This document shows, piece by piece, positions 1 through 10,108 of a stretch of DNA of 64,000 nucleotides (the first letter of the stretch is position 1; every line of letters begins with the position of its first letter). This stretch comes from Bradyrhizobium sp. dw_78 (GTDB lineage: Bacteria > Pseudomonadota > Alphaproteobacteria > Rhizobiales > Xanthobacteraceae), in contig NZ_JAAVUS010000006.1 in the NCBI RefSeq assembly GCF_018449525.1, forward strand, positions 124,001 through 188,000. The letters are read 5' to 3'. The translations under genes and the position numbers were made by a program. The notes below the pieces were generated by a model that worked only from the letters and a program-made list of their open reading frames with translations, made no database searches and had not been told where the DNA came from.

Positions 1-1
1 C

Positions 2-1435
2 GCCTTTACCGTCATCAGCGCGTTGCAGGACGGCCGGCTGATGTTCGATGCCGACGCCAAGAAAGTCTATGTCACGCAGCCCGACGGCAAATCGATCGAC
101 GCCGAAACCGGCGCGCCGGTCGCAAGCGTGCCCGACAGCGCGAGCGCGGTGCGCCTCAACAACCGGCTGCGCCGCAGCGTCGAAGCCGCGATGAGCGGCC
201 TGACGTTGTCGTCGCCCGATGCCGGCAAGCGCATCGAGGCGGCGCAATCGATCTTCAAGACCCATGACGAAGCGATGCTGCTCGCGATCGAAGGCGCGCT
301 CGCAAAGGAAACCAACAAGGACGCCAAGCAGGCGTTTACCGCAGCGCGCGGGGCGATCCTGCTGTTCAAGGACGACGCCACCGAGGCCCAGAAGCTGGAC
401 GCGATCGCGGCGATCCGCGATCGCGGCGACCAGGAGGCGCTGGCGATGCTGAGCGATGTGCCGGCCGACCAGCCGCCAGCGGTGACGCACGCCGTGGCCA
501 GTGCGATCGCGGCCATCCAAAGCCGGCTCGCGATCTGGTCGGCGGTGCAGAATGCCTGGTATGGCCTGTCGCTCGGTTCGGTTCTGCTGCTTGCCGCGAT
601 CGGGCTTGCCATTACCTTCGGCGTCATGGGCGTCATCAACATGGCCCATGGCGAGATGGTCATGATCGGGGCCTATGTCACCTTCGTGGTGCAGCAGGTC
701 ATCCGCAACAGTTTTCCGGGATTGTTCGACTACGCGCTGGTGATCGCGGTGCCGTCGGCCTTCATCGTGGCGGGCGCGATCGGTATCCTGATCGAACGCA
801 CCATCATCCGTTTTCTGTATGGCCGGCCGCTGGAAACGTTGCTCGCGACCTGGGGCCTGTCGCTGGTGTTGCAACAGGCCGTCCGCTCCCTGTTCGGCCC
901 GACCAACCAGGAAGTCGCCAACCCCTCCTGGATGAGCGGCGCATTCCAGCTCGGACAGATCACGATCACCTATAACCGGCTCTGGATTCTCTGTTTCACG
1001 CTGGCGGTGTTCGTGATCCTGCTGGCGATGCTGCGCTACACCGCGCTGGGACTGGAGATGCGCGCGGTGACGCAGAACAGGCGCATGGCGGCGTCGATGG
1101 GGATCGCCACCTCGCGCGTCGACGCGCTGACCTTTGGTCTCGGCTCCGGGATCGCCGGGATCGCCGGTGTGGCGCTGTCGCAGATCGACAATGTCAGCCC
1201 CAACCTCGGCCAGAGCTACATCATCGATTCCTTCATGGTGGTGGTGTTCGGCGGCGTCGGTAATCTCTGGGGTACGCTGGTCGGCGCGTTCACGCTCGGC
1301 ATCGCCAACAAATTCCTAGAGCCGGTCGCGGGCGCGGTGCTCGGCAAGATCGCGATCCTGGTGCTGATCATCCTCTTTATCCAGAAGCGTCCGCGCGGCC
1401 TGTTTGCGCTCAAGGGGCGGGCGGTGGAAGCATGA
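2..1435 (+). CDS. urtB: Urea ABC transporter permease UrtB (5' end outside window)
   Basis: This is the 3' part of UrtB, one of two inner-membrane permeases of a high-affinity ABC urea importer. The frame is open from base 2, so the true start lies before the window; the TTG at 23 is only an internal codon. About the first 170 visible codons are the long, mostly hydrophilic N-terminal extension typical of UrtB. From about base 540 follows a LivH-like permease core of many hydrophobic helices, with INMAHGEM and GGVGNLWGTLVGA as recognisable family motifs. The stop overlaps the start of urtC by four bases (ATGA), which points to translational coupling. Family assignment is firm because urtC, urtD, urtE and urease genes follow. 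Confidence 0.95.
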   Translation, partial: AFTVISALQDGRLMFDADAKKVYVTQPDGKSIDAETGAPVASVPDSASAVRLNNRLRRSVEAAMSGLTLSSPDAGKRIEAAQSIFKTHDEAMLLAIEGALAKETNKDAKQAFTAARGAILLFKDDATEAQKLDAIAAIRDRGDQEALAMLSDVPADQPPAVTHAVASAIAAIQSRLAIWSAVQNAWYGLSLGSVLLLAAIGLAITFGVMGVINMAHGEMVMIGAYVTFVVQQVIRNSFPGLFDYALVIAVPSAFIVAGAIGILIERTIIRFLYGRPLETLLATWGLSLVLQQAVRSLFGPTNQEVANPSWMSGAFQLGQITITYNRLWILCFTLAVFVILLAMLRYTALGLEMRAVTQNRRMAASMGIATSRVDALTFGLGSGIAGIAGVALSQIDNVSPNLGQSYIIDSFMVVVFGGVGNLWGTLVGAFTLGIANKFLEPVAGAVLGKIAILVLIILFIQKRPRGLFALKGRAVEA

Positions 1436-2601
1436 TGCCGCACGTGCTCACGCGTTCGCTGGATCGCAGCGCGACCGTCTTTCTGATGGCGGTCGTTGCG
1501 TGCGGCGTGTTGATCCCGCTGTCGAACCTGCTGCTACCGGCCGGATCGCTGTTTCAGGTGCCGACCTATCTGGTCTCGCTGTTCGGAAAATATGTCTGCT
1601 ACGCCATCCTGGCGCTCGCGATCGATCTGATCTGGGGCTATTGCGGCATCCTCTCGCTCGGTCACGGCGCTTTCTTCGCACTCGGCGGCTACGCGATGGG
1701 CATGTATCTGATGCGCCAGATCGGCAGCCGCGGCGTCTACGGCAATCCGCTGCTGCCGGATTTCATGGTGTTCCTGAACTATCCCAAGCTGCCGTGGTAC
1801 TGGCACGGCTTCGACATGTTCTGGTTCGCCTGCCTGATGGTCCTTGTCGTTCCAGGCTTGCTGGCGTTCTGCTTCGGCTGGCTGGCGTTCCGCTCGCGCG
1901 TCACCGGCGTCTATCTTTCGATCATCACGCAGGCGATGACCTATGCGCTGCTGCTCGCCTTTTTCCGCAACGATTTCGGTTTCGGCGGCAATAACGGCCT
2001 GACCGATTTCAAGGACATCCTCGGCTTCAACGTCCAGGCCGACGGTACCCGCGCCGCATTGTTCGCGCTGAGCTGTCTCGGGCTGATCGTCGGCTTCCTG
2101 ATCTGCCGCGCGGTGGTGACTTCGAAGCTCGGCAAGGTGCTGATCGCGGTGCGCGACGCGGAATCGCGCACCCGGTTCCTCGGCTATCGCGTCGAATCCT
2201 ACAAGCTGTTCGTGTTCACGCTGTCGGCCTGCATGGCCGGCGTTGCCGGCGCGCTCTATGTACCGCAGGTCGGCATCATCAACCCATCGGAATTCGCGCC
2301 GGGCAATTCCATCGAGGCGGTGATCTGGGTCGCCGTCGGCGGCCGCGGCACGCTGATCGGCGCGGCGCTGGGCGCGGTGGTCGTGAACTATGCCAAGACC
2401 TATTTCACCTCCGGTGCGCTGGCGCCGTATTGGCTGTTCATGCTGGGCGCCATGTTCATCCTGGTGACGCTGCTATTGCCCAAGGGGATCATCGGCACCT
2501 TCAATTCCTGGTGGGAGCCGTGGAAGGCGCGCCGCCTCGCGGCCAATGCCGCGAGCGCCGCCCGCGAAGACGGCGTCAGCGAACCGAACATGGCGGAGTG
2601 A
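1432..2601 (+). CDS. urtC: Urea ABC transporter permease UrtC
   Basis: UrtC is the second permease subunit of the urea importer and pairs with UrtB in the inner membrane. At 389 residues it has the usual length. It is a LivM-type polytopic protein: several hydrophobic helices in the first 170 residues, the conserved segment DLIWGYCGILSLGHG near residue 70, and the C-terminal GVAGALYVPQVG and GRGTLIGAALGA motifs near residues 275 and 305. Two adjacent ATG codons (1432, 1435) are possible starts; the first gives the ATGA overlap with urtB. The stop is four bases before the urtD start, so the genes form one operon. Confidence 0.95.
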   Translation: MMPHVLTRSLDRSATVFLMAVVACGVLIPLSNLLLPAGSLFQVPTYLVSLFGKYVCYAILALAIDLIWGYCGILSLGHGAFFALGGYAMGMYLMRQIGSRGVYGNPLLPDFMVFLNYPKLPWYWHGFDMFWFACLMVLVVPGLLAFCFGWLAFRSRVTGVYLSIITQAMTYALLLAFFRNDFGFGGNNGLTDFKDILGFNVQADGTRAALFALSCLGLIVGFLICRAVVTSKLGKVLIAVRDAESRTRFLGYRVESYKLFVFTLSACMAGVAGALYVPQVGIINPSEFAPGNSIEAVIWVAVGGRGTLIGAALGAVVVNYAKTYFTSGALAPYWLFMLGAMFILVTLLLPKGIIGTFNSWWEPWKARRLAANAASAAREDGVSEPNMAE

Positions 2602-2605
2602 GCGG

Positions 2606-3367
2606 ATGAACGTCATGGACACCCGCGCCACTTCGGCGTTGCTCTATCTCGACGGCGTACACGTCTCGTTCGACGGCTTTCACGCCATCAACAATCTGTC
2701 GCTGACGCTCGCGCCCGGCGAAATGCGCGCCATCATCGGCCCGAACGGCGCCGGCAAGACGACGATGATGGATATCATCACCGGTAAGACCAAGCCGGAC
2801 GAGGGCACGGTGTTGTTCGACGGCGTCACCGACCTGACCCGGCTCGACGAGACGCGTATCGCCGAACTCGGGATCGGCCGGAAATTCCAGAAGCCCACGG
2901 TGTTCGAAAGCCAGACCATCGAGGACAACCTGCTGCTTGCGCTCAACGTCGATCACAGTGTCAAGGGCACGCTGTTCTGGCGCGAGACCAAGCCCGAATC
3001 CGAACGCATCGATCGCGTGCTGGAAACCATCCGCCTGACCGATGCGCGCGATCGCCTCGCCGGGAGCCTGTCGCATGGGCAGAAGCAGTGGCTGGAGATC
3101 GGCATGTTGCTGGCGCAGGATCCGAAGCTGCTTCTGGTCGATGAGCCCGTCGCCGGGATGACCGACGTCGAAACCCATCAGACCGCCGAACTGCTCCGGG
3201 AAATCAATCGCGACAAGACGATCATGGTGGTCGAGCACGACATGACCTTTGTCCGCGAGCTCGGCGTCAAGGTGACATGCCTGCACGAAGGTACGGTGCT
3301 CGCCGAAGGAACCATCGATCAGGTGTCGTCCAACGAGCGGGTGATCGAAGTGTATTTGGGAAGATGA
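2606..3367 (+). CDS. urtD: Urea ABC transporter ATP-binding protein UrtD
   Basis: UrtD is one of two cytoplasmic ATPases that energise the urea importer. The 253-residue protein has a Walker A motif (GPNGAGKTT, about residues 47-55), the signature LSHGQKQWLEIG, and Walker B LLLVDEPVAGM followed by the switch histidine (VVEHDM). It matches the LivG-type ATPase length. The frame stays open upstream to 2546, but the ATG at 2606 lies four bases after the urtC stop and gives the normal UrtD N terminus, so I chose it. An 89-base gap with an inverted repeat separates it from urtE. Confidence 0.95.
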   Translation: MNVMDTRATSALLYLDGVHVSFDGFHAINNLSLTLAPGEMRAIIGPNGAGKTTMMDIITGKTKPDEGTVLFDGVTDLTRLDETRIAELGIGRKFQKPTVFESQTIEDNLLLALNVDHSVKGTLFWRETKPESERIDRVLETIRLTDARDRLAGSLSHGQKQWLEIGMLLAQDPKLLLVDEPVAGMTDVETHQTAELLREINRDKTIMVVEHDMTFVRELGVKVTCLHEGTVLAEGTIDQVSSNERVIEVYLGR

Positions 3368-3390
3368 AGAGAGCGAAGAGGGAGTGGCGA

Positions 3391-3427
3391 ATAGCGAATG
3401 GAAATTCCTTTTTCTAACTATTCGCTG
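3391..3427. repeat. Short inverted repeat between urtD and urtE
   Basis: The urtD-urtE gap (3368-3456) contains AGCGAAT at 3393-3399 and its complement ATTCGCT at 3420-3426, with looser matches outside. Similar GCGAATAGCGAAT palindromes are common between Bradyrhizobium genes. It could act as an mRNA hairpin that tunes the second ATPase relative to the first; no U-tract follows, so it is not a convincing terminator. Confidence 0.5.
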
Positions 3428-3456
3428 CTCACCGTTCGCCCGAAGAGGCACTCACG

Positions 3457-4152
3457 ATGCTGGACGTAAAAGACATCAACCTCTATTACGGCGCGGCGCA
3501 GGCGCTGCGCGGGGTTTCGATCTCGGCGGAGCCCGGCAAGGTGACGTGCGTGCTCGGCCGCAACGGCGTCGGCAAGACCAGCCTGCTGCGCGCGCTGGTC
3601 GGCCAGTATCCGATTTCCTCCGGTTCGATCACCTTCGACGGCGCCGACATCACCGGCCTCAAGCCTTATGAGCGGGCGCGGCGCGGCATCGGCTTCGTGC
3701 CGCAGGGCCGCGAGATTTTTCCGCTGTTGACGGTGGAGGAAAATCTCAAGACCGGCTTCGGCCCGTTGAAGCGCGAAAACCGCAACATTCCCGATGACGT
3801 ATTCTCGTTGTTTCCGGTGCTGAACTCGATGCTCGGCCGCCGCGGCGGCGACCTGTCCGGTGGCCAGCAACAGCAATTGGCGATCGGGCGCGCGCTGGTG
3901 ATGCGGCCGAAACTGCTGCTGCTCGACGAGCCGACCGAAGGCATTCAGCCGTCGATCATCAAGGATATCGGCCGCGCCATCTCCTACTTGCGCAATCTCG
4001 GCAACATCGCGATCGTCCTGGTCGAACAATATCTCGACTTTGCCTGCGAACTCGGCGACAATTTTGCGGTGATGGATCGCGGTGCGGTGAAATATGCCTG
4101 CGACCGCAGCGCGATGGATCCCGCCGAAATCAGCCGCCAGATGGCGCTTTAA
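3457..4152 (+). CDS. urtE: Urea ABC transporter ATP-binding protein UrtE
   Basis: UrtE is the second ATPase of the importer (LivF type), 231 residues. Walker A is GRNGVGKTS near residues 34-42, the ABC signature is DLSGGQQQQLAIGRAL near 134, and Walker B is LLLLDEPTEGIQ. The phrase VEQYLDFA near the C terminus is characteristic of UrtE. The ATG at 3457 follows a purine-rich stretch (AGAGG). With urtB, urtC and urtD it completes the membrane part of the transporter; the periplasmic binding protein urtA is expected just before the window. The next gene, ureD, starts 46 bases on in the same direction. Confidence 0.95.
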   Translation: MLDVKDINLYYGAAQALRGVSISAEPGKVTCVLGRNGVGKTSLLRALVGQYPISSGSITFDGADITGLKPYERARRGIGFVPQGREIFPLLTVEENLKTGFGPLKRENRNIPDDVFSLFPVLNSMLGRRGGDLSGGQQQQLAIGRALVMRPKLLLLDEPTEGIQPSIIKDIGRAISYLRNLGNIAIVLVEQYLDFACELGDNFAVMDRGAVKYACDRSAMDPAEISRQMAL

Positions 4153-4198
4153 CCCAAGCTTTGTCAGGCGGCCGGCTGGGTCGCGCACCGGGGGGCCA

Positions 4199-5035
4199 AT
4201 GCAGACCGATATCACGAGCGCGGCTTCGGCGATCTTCGCGGCCAACCGCGCGCAAGGCGCGGTGACGTTCGACGTGCATCGGGCCGAGGGCGTTACCCGC
4301 CGCCGCCATCTGCACGAATCCGGCTCGCTGCGGGTTCGCTTTCCTTCGCCCGAGGCGGAAGGCCTTTCGGCGGTGTTCGTCAATACCGCGGGTGGTGTCG
4401 CCGGCGGCGACCGGTTCGACATCGACATCGCCACCGGTGAGGGGGCGCGGCTCGCGGTGACGACGGCGGCGGCGGAAAAAGTCTACCGTGCGCAAGGGGC
4501 GGCGGCGCAGCTCAACATTGCCTTGAAGGCTGCGGCGGGCTCGCATCTGGCCTGGCTTCCGCAGGAAACCATCCTGTTCGACCGGGCGCGGATTTCGCGC
4601 AAGATCGATATTGATCTGGCGGACAGCGCGTCGCTTCTGCTGTGCGAGATCGTGGTGTTCGGTCGTGCGGCGATGGGCGAGCGCATGCTGCAAGGCGAAT
4701 TCATCGACCGTTGGCGCGTTCGGCGCGGCGGCCGGCTGGTGTTTGCGGAAACCGTCCGGCTCGATGGCGATATCGGCGAAAAACTCAATCGTCCGGCGAT
4801 TGCAGGAGGCGGGGTGGCGATCGGCACCGTGCTGATCGTACCGGGCGATGAGGCGCTGGTGGAGCGGATTCGCGAACTTTCCGAATCGTTCGGTGGGGAG
4901 GTCGGCGTGTCCGCCTGGAATGGGTTTGCAATGGTCCGTTTCTGTGCCCAAGATGCGACGCGGCTTCGCGCCGATATAATGGCGGTGCTCGGCCGCGCCA
5001 GCGGTTCAGCGCTGCCACGGCTCTGGCTCAATTAG
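4199..5035 (+). CDS. ureD: Urease accessory protein UreD
   Basis: UreD (UreH) is the scaffold that binds apo-urease and recruits UreF and UreG for nickel insertion. The 278-residue length is normal. Recognisable segments are FVNTAGGVAGGDRFD near residue 60, AAEKVYRAQG, WLPQETILFD near residue 120 and the RLDGDIG segment. The frame is open back to 4094, inside urtE, but the ATG at 4199 gives the usual N terminus and avoids overlap. The 3' end lies in a 16-bp tandem duplication that doubles the stop codon region. Confidence 0.93.
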   Translation: MQTDITSAASAIFAANRAQGAVTFDVHRAEGVTRRRHLHESGSLRVRFPSPEAEGLSAVFVNTAGGVAGGDRFDIDIATGEGARLAVTTAAAEKVYRAQGAAAQLNIALKAAAGSHLAWLPQETILFDRARISRKIDIDLADSASLLLCEIVVFGRAAMGERMLQGEFIDRWRVRRGGRLVFAETVRLDGDIGEKLNRPAIAGGGVAIGTVLIVPGDEALVERIRELSESFGGEVGVSAWNGFAMVRFCAQDATRLRADIMAVLGRASGSALPRLWLN

Positions 5036-5054
5036 GTCCTGGCTCAATTAGGTC
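5023..5054. repeat. 16-bp exact tandem duplication over the ureD stop
   Basis: CTGGCTCAATTAGGTC occurs at 5023-5038 and again at 5039-5054 without a gap. The first copy contains the last codons and the TAG of ureD; the second is non-coding. It looks like a recent slippage or unequal-exchange event and does not change the protein. Confidence 0.9.
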
Positions 5055-5077
5055 GATAAAACTATCAGAGTGCATGT

Positions 5078-5380
5078 ATGAATCTGTCTCCCCGTGAAAA
5101 GGACAAGCTTCTGATTTCGATGGCCGCCATCGTGGCGCGACGGCGGCTGGAGCGCGGCGTCAAGCTCAACCATCCCGAAGCCATCGCGATCATTTCCGAT
5201 TTCATTGTCGAGGGCGCGCGCGACGGCCGTACCGTCGCCGAATTGATGCAGGCCGGCGCGCAGGTGCTGACGCGGGCGCAGGTGATGCCGGGCATTTCGG
5301 AAATGATCCATGACATCCAGGTGGAAGCGACGTTTCCGGACGGCACCAAGCTCGTGACCGTGCATGAGCCGATCCGGTGA
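5078..5380 (+). CDS. ureA: Urease gamma subunit
   Basis: UreA is the small gamma subunit of the urease trimer of trimers (100 residues, the standard length). The start MNLSPREKDKLLI and the internal ARRRLERGVKLNHPEA and IHDIQVEATFPDG segments are diagnostic. It packs against UreC and UreB and has no catalytic residues of its own. The gene follows ureD by 42 bases and is separated from ureB by an interspersed palindromic repeat rather than the very short spacing common elsewhere. Confidence 0.97.
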   Translation: MNLSPREKDKLLISMAAIVARRRLERGVKLNHPEAIAIISDFIVEGARDGRTVAELMQAGAQVLTRAQVMPGISEMIHDIQVEATFPDGTKLVTVHEPIR

Positions 5381-5387
5381 CATCAAT

Positions 5388-5505
5388 GTCGTTCCGGGGC
5401 GGCCGCAAAGCGGCCGAAGCCGGAATCCAGAGGTTCTTGATTTCGAGATTCTCCGATCTGCAATTGCACATCATAGTTCGCGTCTTCGACGCGCCCCGGA
5501 ATGAC
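5388..5505. repeat. Interspersed palindromic element between ureA and ureB
   Basis: The 118-base element begins GTCGTTCCGGGGC (5388-5400) and ends GCCCCGGAATGAC (5493-5505), an almost perfect inverted terminal match. The middle holds a further inverted pair (AATCCAGAGG / GAGATTCTCC region). Elements with these ends are a familiar intergenic repeat of Bradyrhizobium and Rhodopseudomonas. Within the operon it would form a hairpin in the mRNA between the two small subunit genes. Confidence 0.75.
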
Positions 5506-5520
5506 CCAGGAGAATAGACC

Positions 5521-5826
5521 ATGATCCCCGGTGAATTGTTTATCCAGGACGGCGAGATCGAGCTCAATGCCGGCCGCAAGACGGTGATGCTCACCGTCGC
5601 CAATTCAGGCGATCGCCCGATTCAGGTCGGCTCGCACTATCATTTCTTCGAGACCAATCCGGCGCTGAAATTCGACCGCAAGAAAGCCCGCGGCATGCGG
5701 CTCGATATCGCGGCCGGCACCGCGGTGCGGTTCGAGCCGGGACAGACCCGCGACGTGCAGCTTGTGGCGCTGGCCGGCAAGCGCACCGTCTATGGCTTTC
5801 GCGGCGAGGTGATGGGCAAGCTGTGA
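5521..5826 (+). CDS. ureB: Urease beta subunit
   Basis: UreB is the beta subunit of urease (101 residues). It opens with MIPGELFIQDGEIELNAG and contains the highly conserved SHYHFFETNPAL stretch, GMRLDIAAGTAVRFEPG and the C-terminal KRTVYGFRG, all standard for the family. A good ribosome site (CAGGAGAA) precedes the ATG. The subunit stabilises the flexible flap of UreC over the nickel site. It is a separate gene here, unlike Helicobacter where gamma and beta are fused. Confidence 0.97.
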   Translation: MIPGELFIQDGEIELNAGRKTVMLTVANSGDRPIQVGSHYHFFETNPALKFDRKKARGMRLDIAAGTAVRFEPGQTRDVQLVALAGKRTVYGFRGEVMGKL

Positions 5827-5958
5827 TCTCTTTGGATACGATCGCCGCCGTCATTCTCCCTCTCCCCTTGTTGGGGAAGGGGTAGCCGCGAGTCCCCCAT
5901 GCCTGCCATTTCCCACCTTTGCAAATAACCGCCTATTTTTTGAAGGCTGGAGCACGAC

Positions 5959-7671
<1,713 letters not shown>

Positions 7672-7718
7672 GATCGCTCCCGGCCATCGTAGCCAAAGCA
7701 AAGCCGGGAGGATTCTTC

Positions 7719-8018
7719 GTGATTTATGTCGTTGCCACACTGACCGTGAAGCCTGAAACTCGCGCCGAGTTCATCGCCGCCGCCACCGCCTGCATCAAGG
7801 AAACCCGCAAGGAACCCGGCAATATCGCCTACGATCTGCACGAGAGCGTGACAGATCCCGCGAAAATGGTGTTCGTCGAGCAGTGGGAAAACGCCGAAGC
7901 GCTGGTGCCGCACCGCAGCGCCGAGCACATGAAAGCGTTCGGCCGCGTCGCCGTGAAATGCATGACATCGCCGCCGCGGATCGAGGTCATCACGCCGGAA
8001 AAGGTCGAGGTCCGCTAG
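7719..8018 (+). CDS. ABM-domain protein, putative quinol monooxygenase
   Basis: A 99-residue protein of the antibiotic biosynthesis monooxygenase (ABM, dimeric alpha-beta barrel) family, close to YgiN-type quinol monooxygenases. MIYVVATLTVKPETRAEF starts the fold, CIKETRKEPGNIAYDL and FVEQWENAEAL are typical, and an HRSAEHMKAF helix follows. The GTG start at 7719 lies seven bases after GGGAGGA, an excellent ribosome site. It sits between ureC and ureE, three bases from ureE, so it is co-transcribed with urease. No role in urease maturation is established; it may be a passenger or a small redox or detoxification enzyme. Confidence 0.85.
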   Translation: MIYVVATLTVKPETRAEFIAAATACIKETRKEPGNIAYDLHESVTDPAKMVFVEQWENAEALVPHRSAEHMKAFGRVAVKCMTSPPRIEVITPEKVEVR

Positions 8019-8021
8019 CAT

Positions 8022-8621
8022 ATGATCCGCGCCACGCAAGTCAGGCCGCAGCCCCGCTGGACCGAAACGCCGGTCGATACCGTCGTGCTCGATTTCGACG
8101 ATCGTCACCGGCGGCGGATGGCGATGACGGGAACCCGCGGGCTCGAATTCCTGCTCGATCTCGAAAACGCCGTGGCGTTACGCGGCGGCGACGCGCTGGT
8201 GCTTGACGATGGGCGCTTGATCGAAGTGGTCGCGGCGCCGGAGCCGCTAGTCGAGATTCGCGGCAGCGATCCGCATCATTTGATCCGGGTCGCCTGGCAC
8301 CTCGGCAACCGTCATTTGCCGACGCAGATCATGGCGAAGGGCCTGCGCATCCGTCGCGATCATGTCATCGAGGCGATGGTGAAGGGGCTTGGCGCGCGCG
8401 TCATCGAGATCGAAGCGCCGTTCGATCCGGAAGGCGGCGCCTATGCCGGCGGCGGGCACGGTCACGCGCCCGAAGGTCATCCCCATGACCACCATGCGGC
8501 CCATGATCATGCGTCGCACGATCATGGCGGTCATCATCATGATGATGACCACCATCCCCATGACGAGCACGGCGATCATGGGCATCAGCACGGCCATACC
8601 CATGCTCATGACCACAAATAA
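8022..8621 (+). CDS. ureE: Urease nickel metallochaperone UreE, His-rich tail
   Basis: UreE delivers nickel to the UreD-UreF-UreG-urease complex. The 199-residue protein has the N-terminal peptide-binding domain (residues 1-75) and the metal-binding domain with RVAWHLGNRHLPTQI near residue 90, where H96 or its neighbour is the conserved interface histidine. The last 57 residues contain 24 histidines mixed with Asp and Gly, a nickel storage tail. The start is four bases after the ABM gene. The tail is encoded by repeated CAT/CAC and GAC triplets and is prone to length variation. Confidence 0.95.
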   Translation: MIRATQVRPQPRWTETPVDTVVLDFDDRHRRRMAMTGTRGLEFLLDLENAVALRGGDALVLDDGRLIEVVAAPEPLVEIRGSDPHHLIRVAWHLGNRHLPTQIMAKGLRIRRDHVIEAMVKGLGARVIEIEAPFDPEGGAYAGGGHGHAPEGHPHDHHAAHDHASHDHGGHHHDDDHHPHDEHGDHGHQHGHTHAHDHK

Positions 8622-8652
8622 GCCGCCGGCAAAACCACGACGGCGCGCAGCG

Positions 8653-9399
8653 ATGAAAGCCGGCGCAAGCGGAGATGCCGCCGTGCGCCCGGTCGGCGAT
8701 CGAGGCGAGGTGAAGATCGGCGAGACCGCGGCGCTGTACCGGTTGATGACCTGGCTGTCGCCGTCATTCCCGGTCGGCGCCTTTTCCTATTCGAGCGGCA
8801 TCGAGTGGGCGGTCGAAGCCGGTGATATCGTCGATGCGGCGTCGTTGCGCGATTGGCTCGGTGCGATGCTCGCGGACGGGCCCGGATTTTGCGACGGCGT
8901 GTTCCTGGCGCAGGTACACCGCGCTGCCTTGGCGGGTGACAGCACGGCTCTTTCGGAAATCTCCGAACTTGCGGCGGCGTTCGTGCCGTCCCGCGAGCGT
9001 CATCTCGAGACTGCGGCACAAGGCCGCGCCTTCATCGACATCGCGCGCGCGGCCTGGAATGGCGAGGGTCTGGATCATCTGGTCTCGTGCTGCAATGGAA
9101 TCATCGTCTATCCCGTGGCGGTCGGCCTCGTCAGCGCGGCGCATGCGGTTCCTCTCGCGCTCACGGTTCATGGCTTTCTTCACGCGCTGACCTCGAACTG
9201 GATCTCCGCCGGCGCCCGGCTCATTCCGCTGGGACAGACCGACAGCCAGCGTGTACTGGCTGCGCTGGAGCCGGTCGTTGCCGCAACGGCGATGCGTGCG
9301 CTCGACGCGTCGCTCGACGATCTCGGCAGCGCCACCTTTCGTGCGGACCTTGCCAGCATGCGGCACGAGACGCAGTACACAAGGTTGTTCAGGTCATGA
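8653..9399 (+). CDS. ureF: Urease accessory protein UreF
   Basis: UreF bridges UreD and UreG in the nickel insertion complex. It is all-helical, 248 residues with the start chosen here. Family motifs are LMTWLSPSFPVGAFSYSSG near residue 36, GRAFIDIARAAW, and the C-terminal AGARLIPLGQTDSQRVL followed by RHETQYTRLFRS, the typical UreF tail. The frame is open back into ureE, but ATG 8653 avoids the overlap; a GTG at 8683 after GGAG is an alternative. It follows ureE by 31 bases. Confidence 0.93.
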   Translation: MKAGASGDAAVRPVGDRGEVKIGETAALYRLMTWLSPSFPVGAFSYSSGIEWAVEAGDIVDAASLRDWLGAMLADGPGFCDGVFLAQVHRAALAGDSTALSEISELAAAFVPSRERHLETAAQGRAFIDIARAAWNGEGLDHLVSCCNGIIVYPVAVGLVSAAHAVPLALTVHGFLHALTSNWISAGARLIPLGQTDSQRVLAALEPVVAATAMRALDASLDDLGSATFRADLASMRHETQYTRLFRS

Positions 9400-9423
9400 A
9401 TGTGCGCGATGCGCTTTCCACGC

Positions 9424-9449
9424 GTCGTCCCGGCATTCGCCGGGATGAC
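9424..9449. repeat. Short palindrome between ureF and ureG
   Basis: GTCGTCCCGGC and CGCCGGGATGAC face each other around a short ATT loop at 9424-9449. This GTCATCCCGGCGAA-type palindrome is widespread in alphaproteobacterial intergenic DNA. It would form a strong mRNA hairpin 24 bases before the ureG start. Confidence 0.7.
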
Positions 9450-9472
9450 GGCAACGAAGGAATATTCTGACA

Positions 9473-10108
9473 ATGCCCAATGCTCATGGCCCGCTTCGGA
9501 TCGGCATCGGCGGCCCCGTCGGATCGGGAAAAACCGCGTTGATGGATTTGCTCTGCAAGACGATGCGCGAGCGCTATGACATCGCGGCGATCACCAACGA
9601 TATCTACACCAAATGGGATGCCGAGTTCCTGGTGCGGTCGGGATCGCTGACGCCCGATCGTATCGCGGGTGTCGAGACCGGAGGCTGCCCGCATACGGCG
9701 ATCCGCGAGGACGCCTCGATGAATCTCGCCGCGGTCGCCGACATGCGCGCGCGGTTTCCCGATCTCGATCTGGTATTGATCGAATCCGGCGGGGACAACC
9801 TCGCTGCGACATTTTCGCCCGAGCTGGCCGATCTGACGATCTATGTCATCGATGTCGCCGCCGGTGACAAAATTCCGTCAAAGGGAGGGCCTGGCATCAC
9901 CCGGTCGGATCTTCTGGTCATCAACAAGATCGACCTTGCGCCCTATGTCGGCGCGTCGCTGGAAAAGATGGACACCGACGCCCGGCGGATGCGCGGTGAA
10001 CGGCCCTTTGTCATGACCAATCTGAAAAAGAGCGAGGGGCTGGATCGGATTATCGGATTCATCGAGGCCAAAGGCGGTCTCGGCGTGGCGCGAGGCAAGG
10101 CGGGTTAA
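9473..10108 (+). CDS. ureG: Urease accessory GTPase UreG
   Basis: UreG is the SIMIBI-class GTPase that couples GTP hydrolysis to nickel transfer into urease. The 211-residue protein shows the P-loop GPVGSGKT (residues 14-21), the nickel-binding VETGGCPHTAIREDASMN segment, ESGGDNLAATFSPEL, and the guanine-specificity motif NKIDLAPYVG. It is the last urease gene of the cluster; a Bradyrhizobium-type hairpin repeat follows and could end transcription. Confidence 0.97.
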   Translation: MPNAHGPLRIGIGGPVGSGKTALMDLLCKTMRERYDIAAITNDIYTKWDAEFLVRSGSLTPDRIAGVETGGCPHTAIREDASMNLAAVADMRARFPDLDLVLIESGGDNLAATFSPELADLTIYVIDVAAGDKIPSKGGPGITRSDLLVINKIDLAPYVGASLEKMDTDARRMRGERPFVMTNLKKSEGLDRIIGFIEAKGGLGVARGKAG

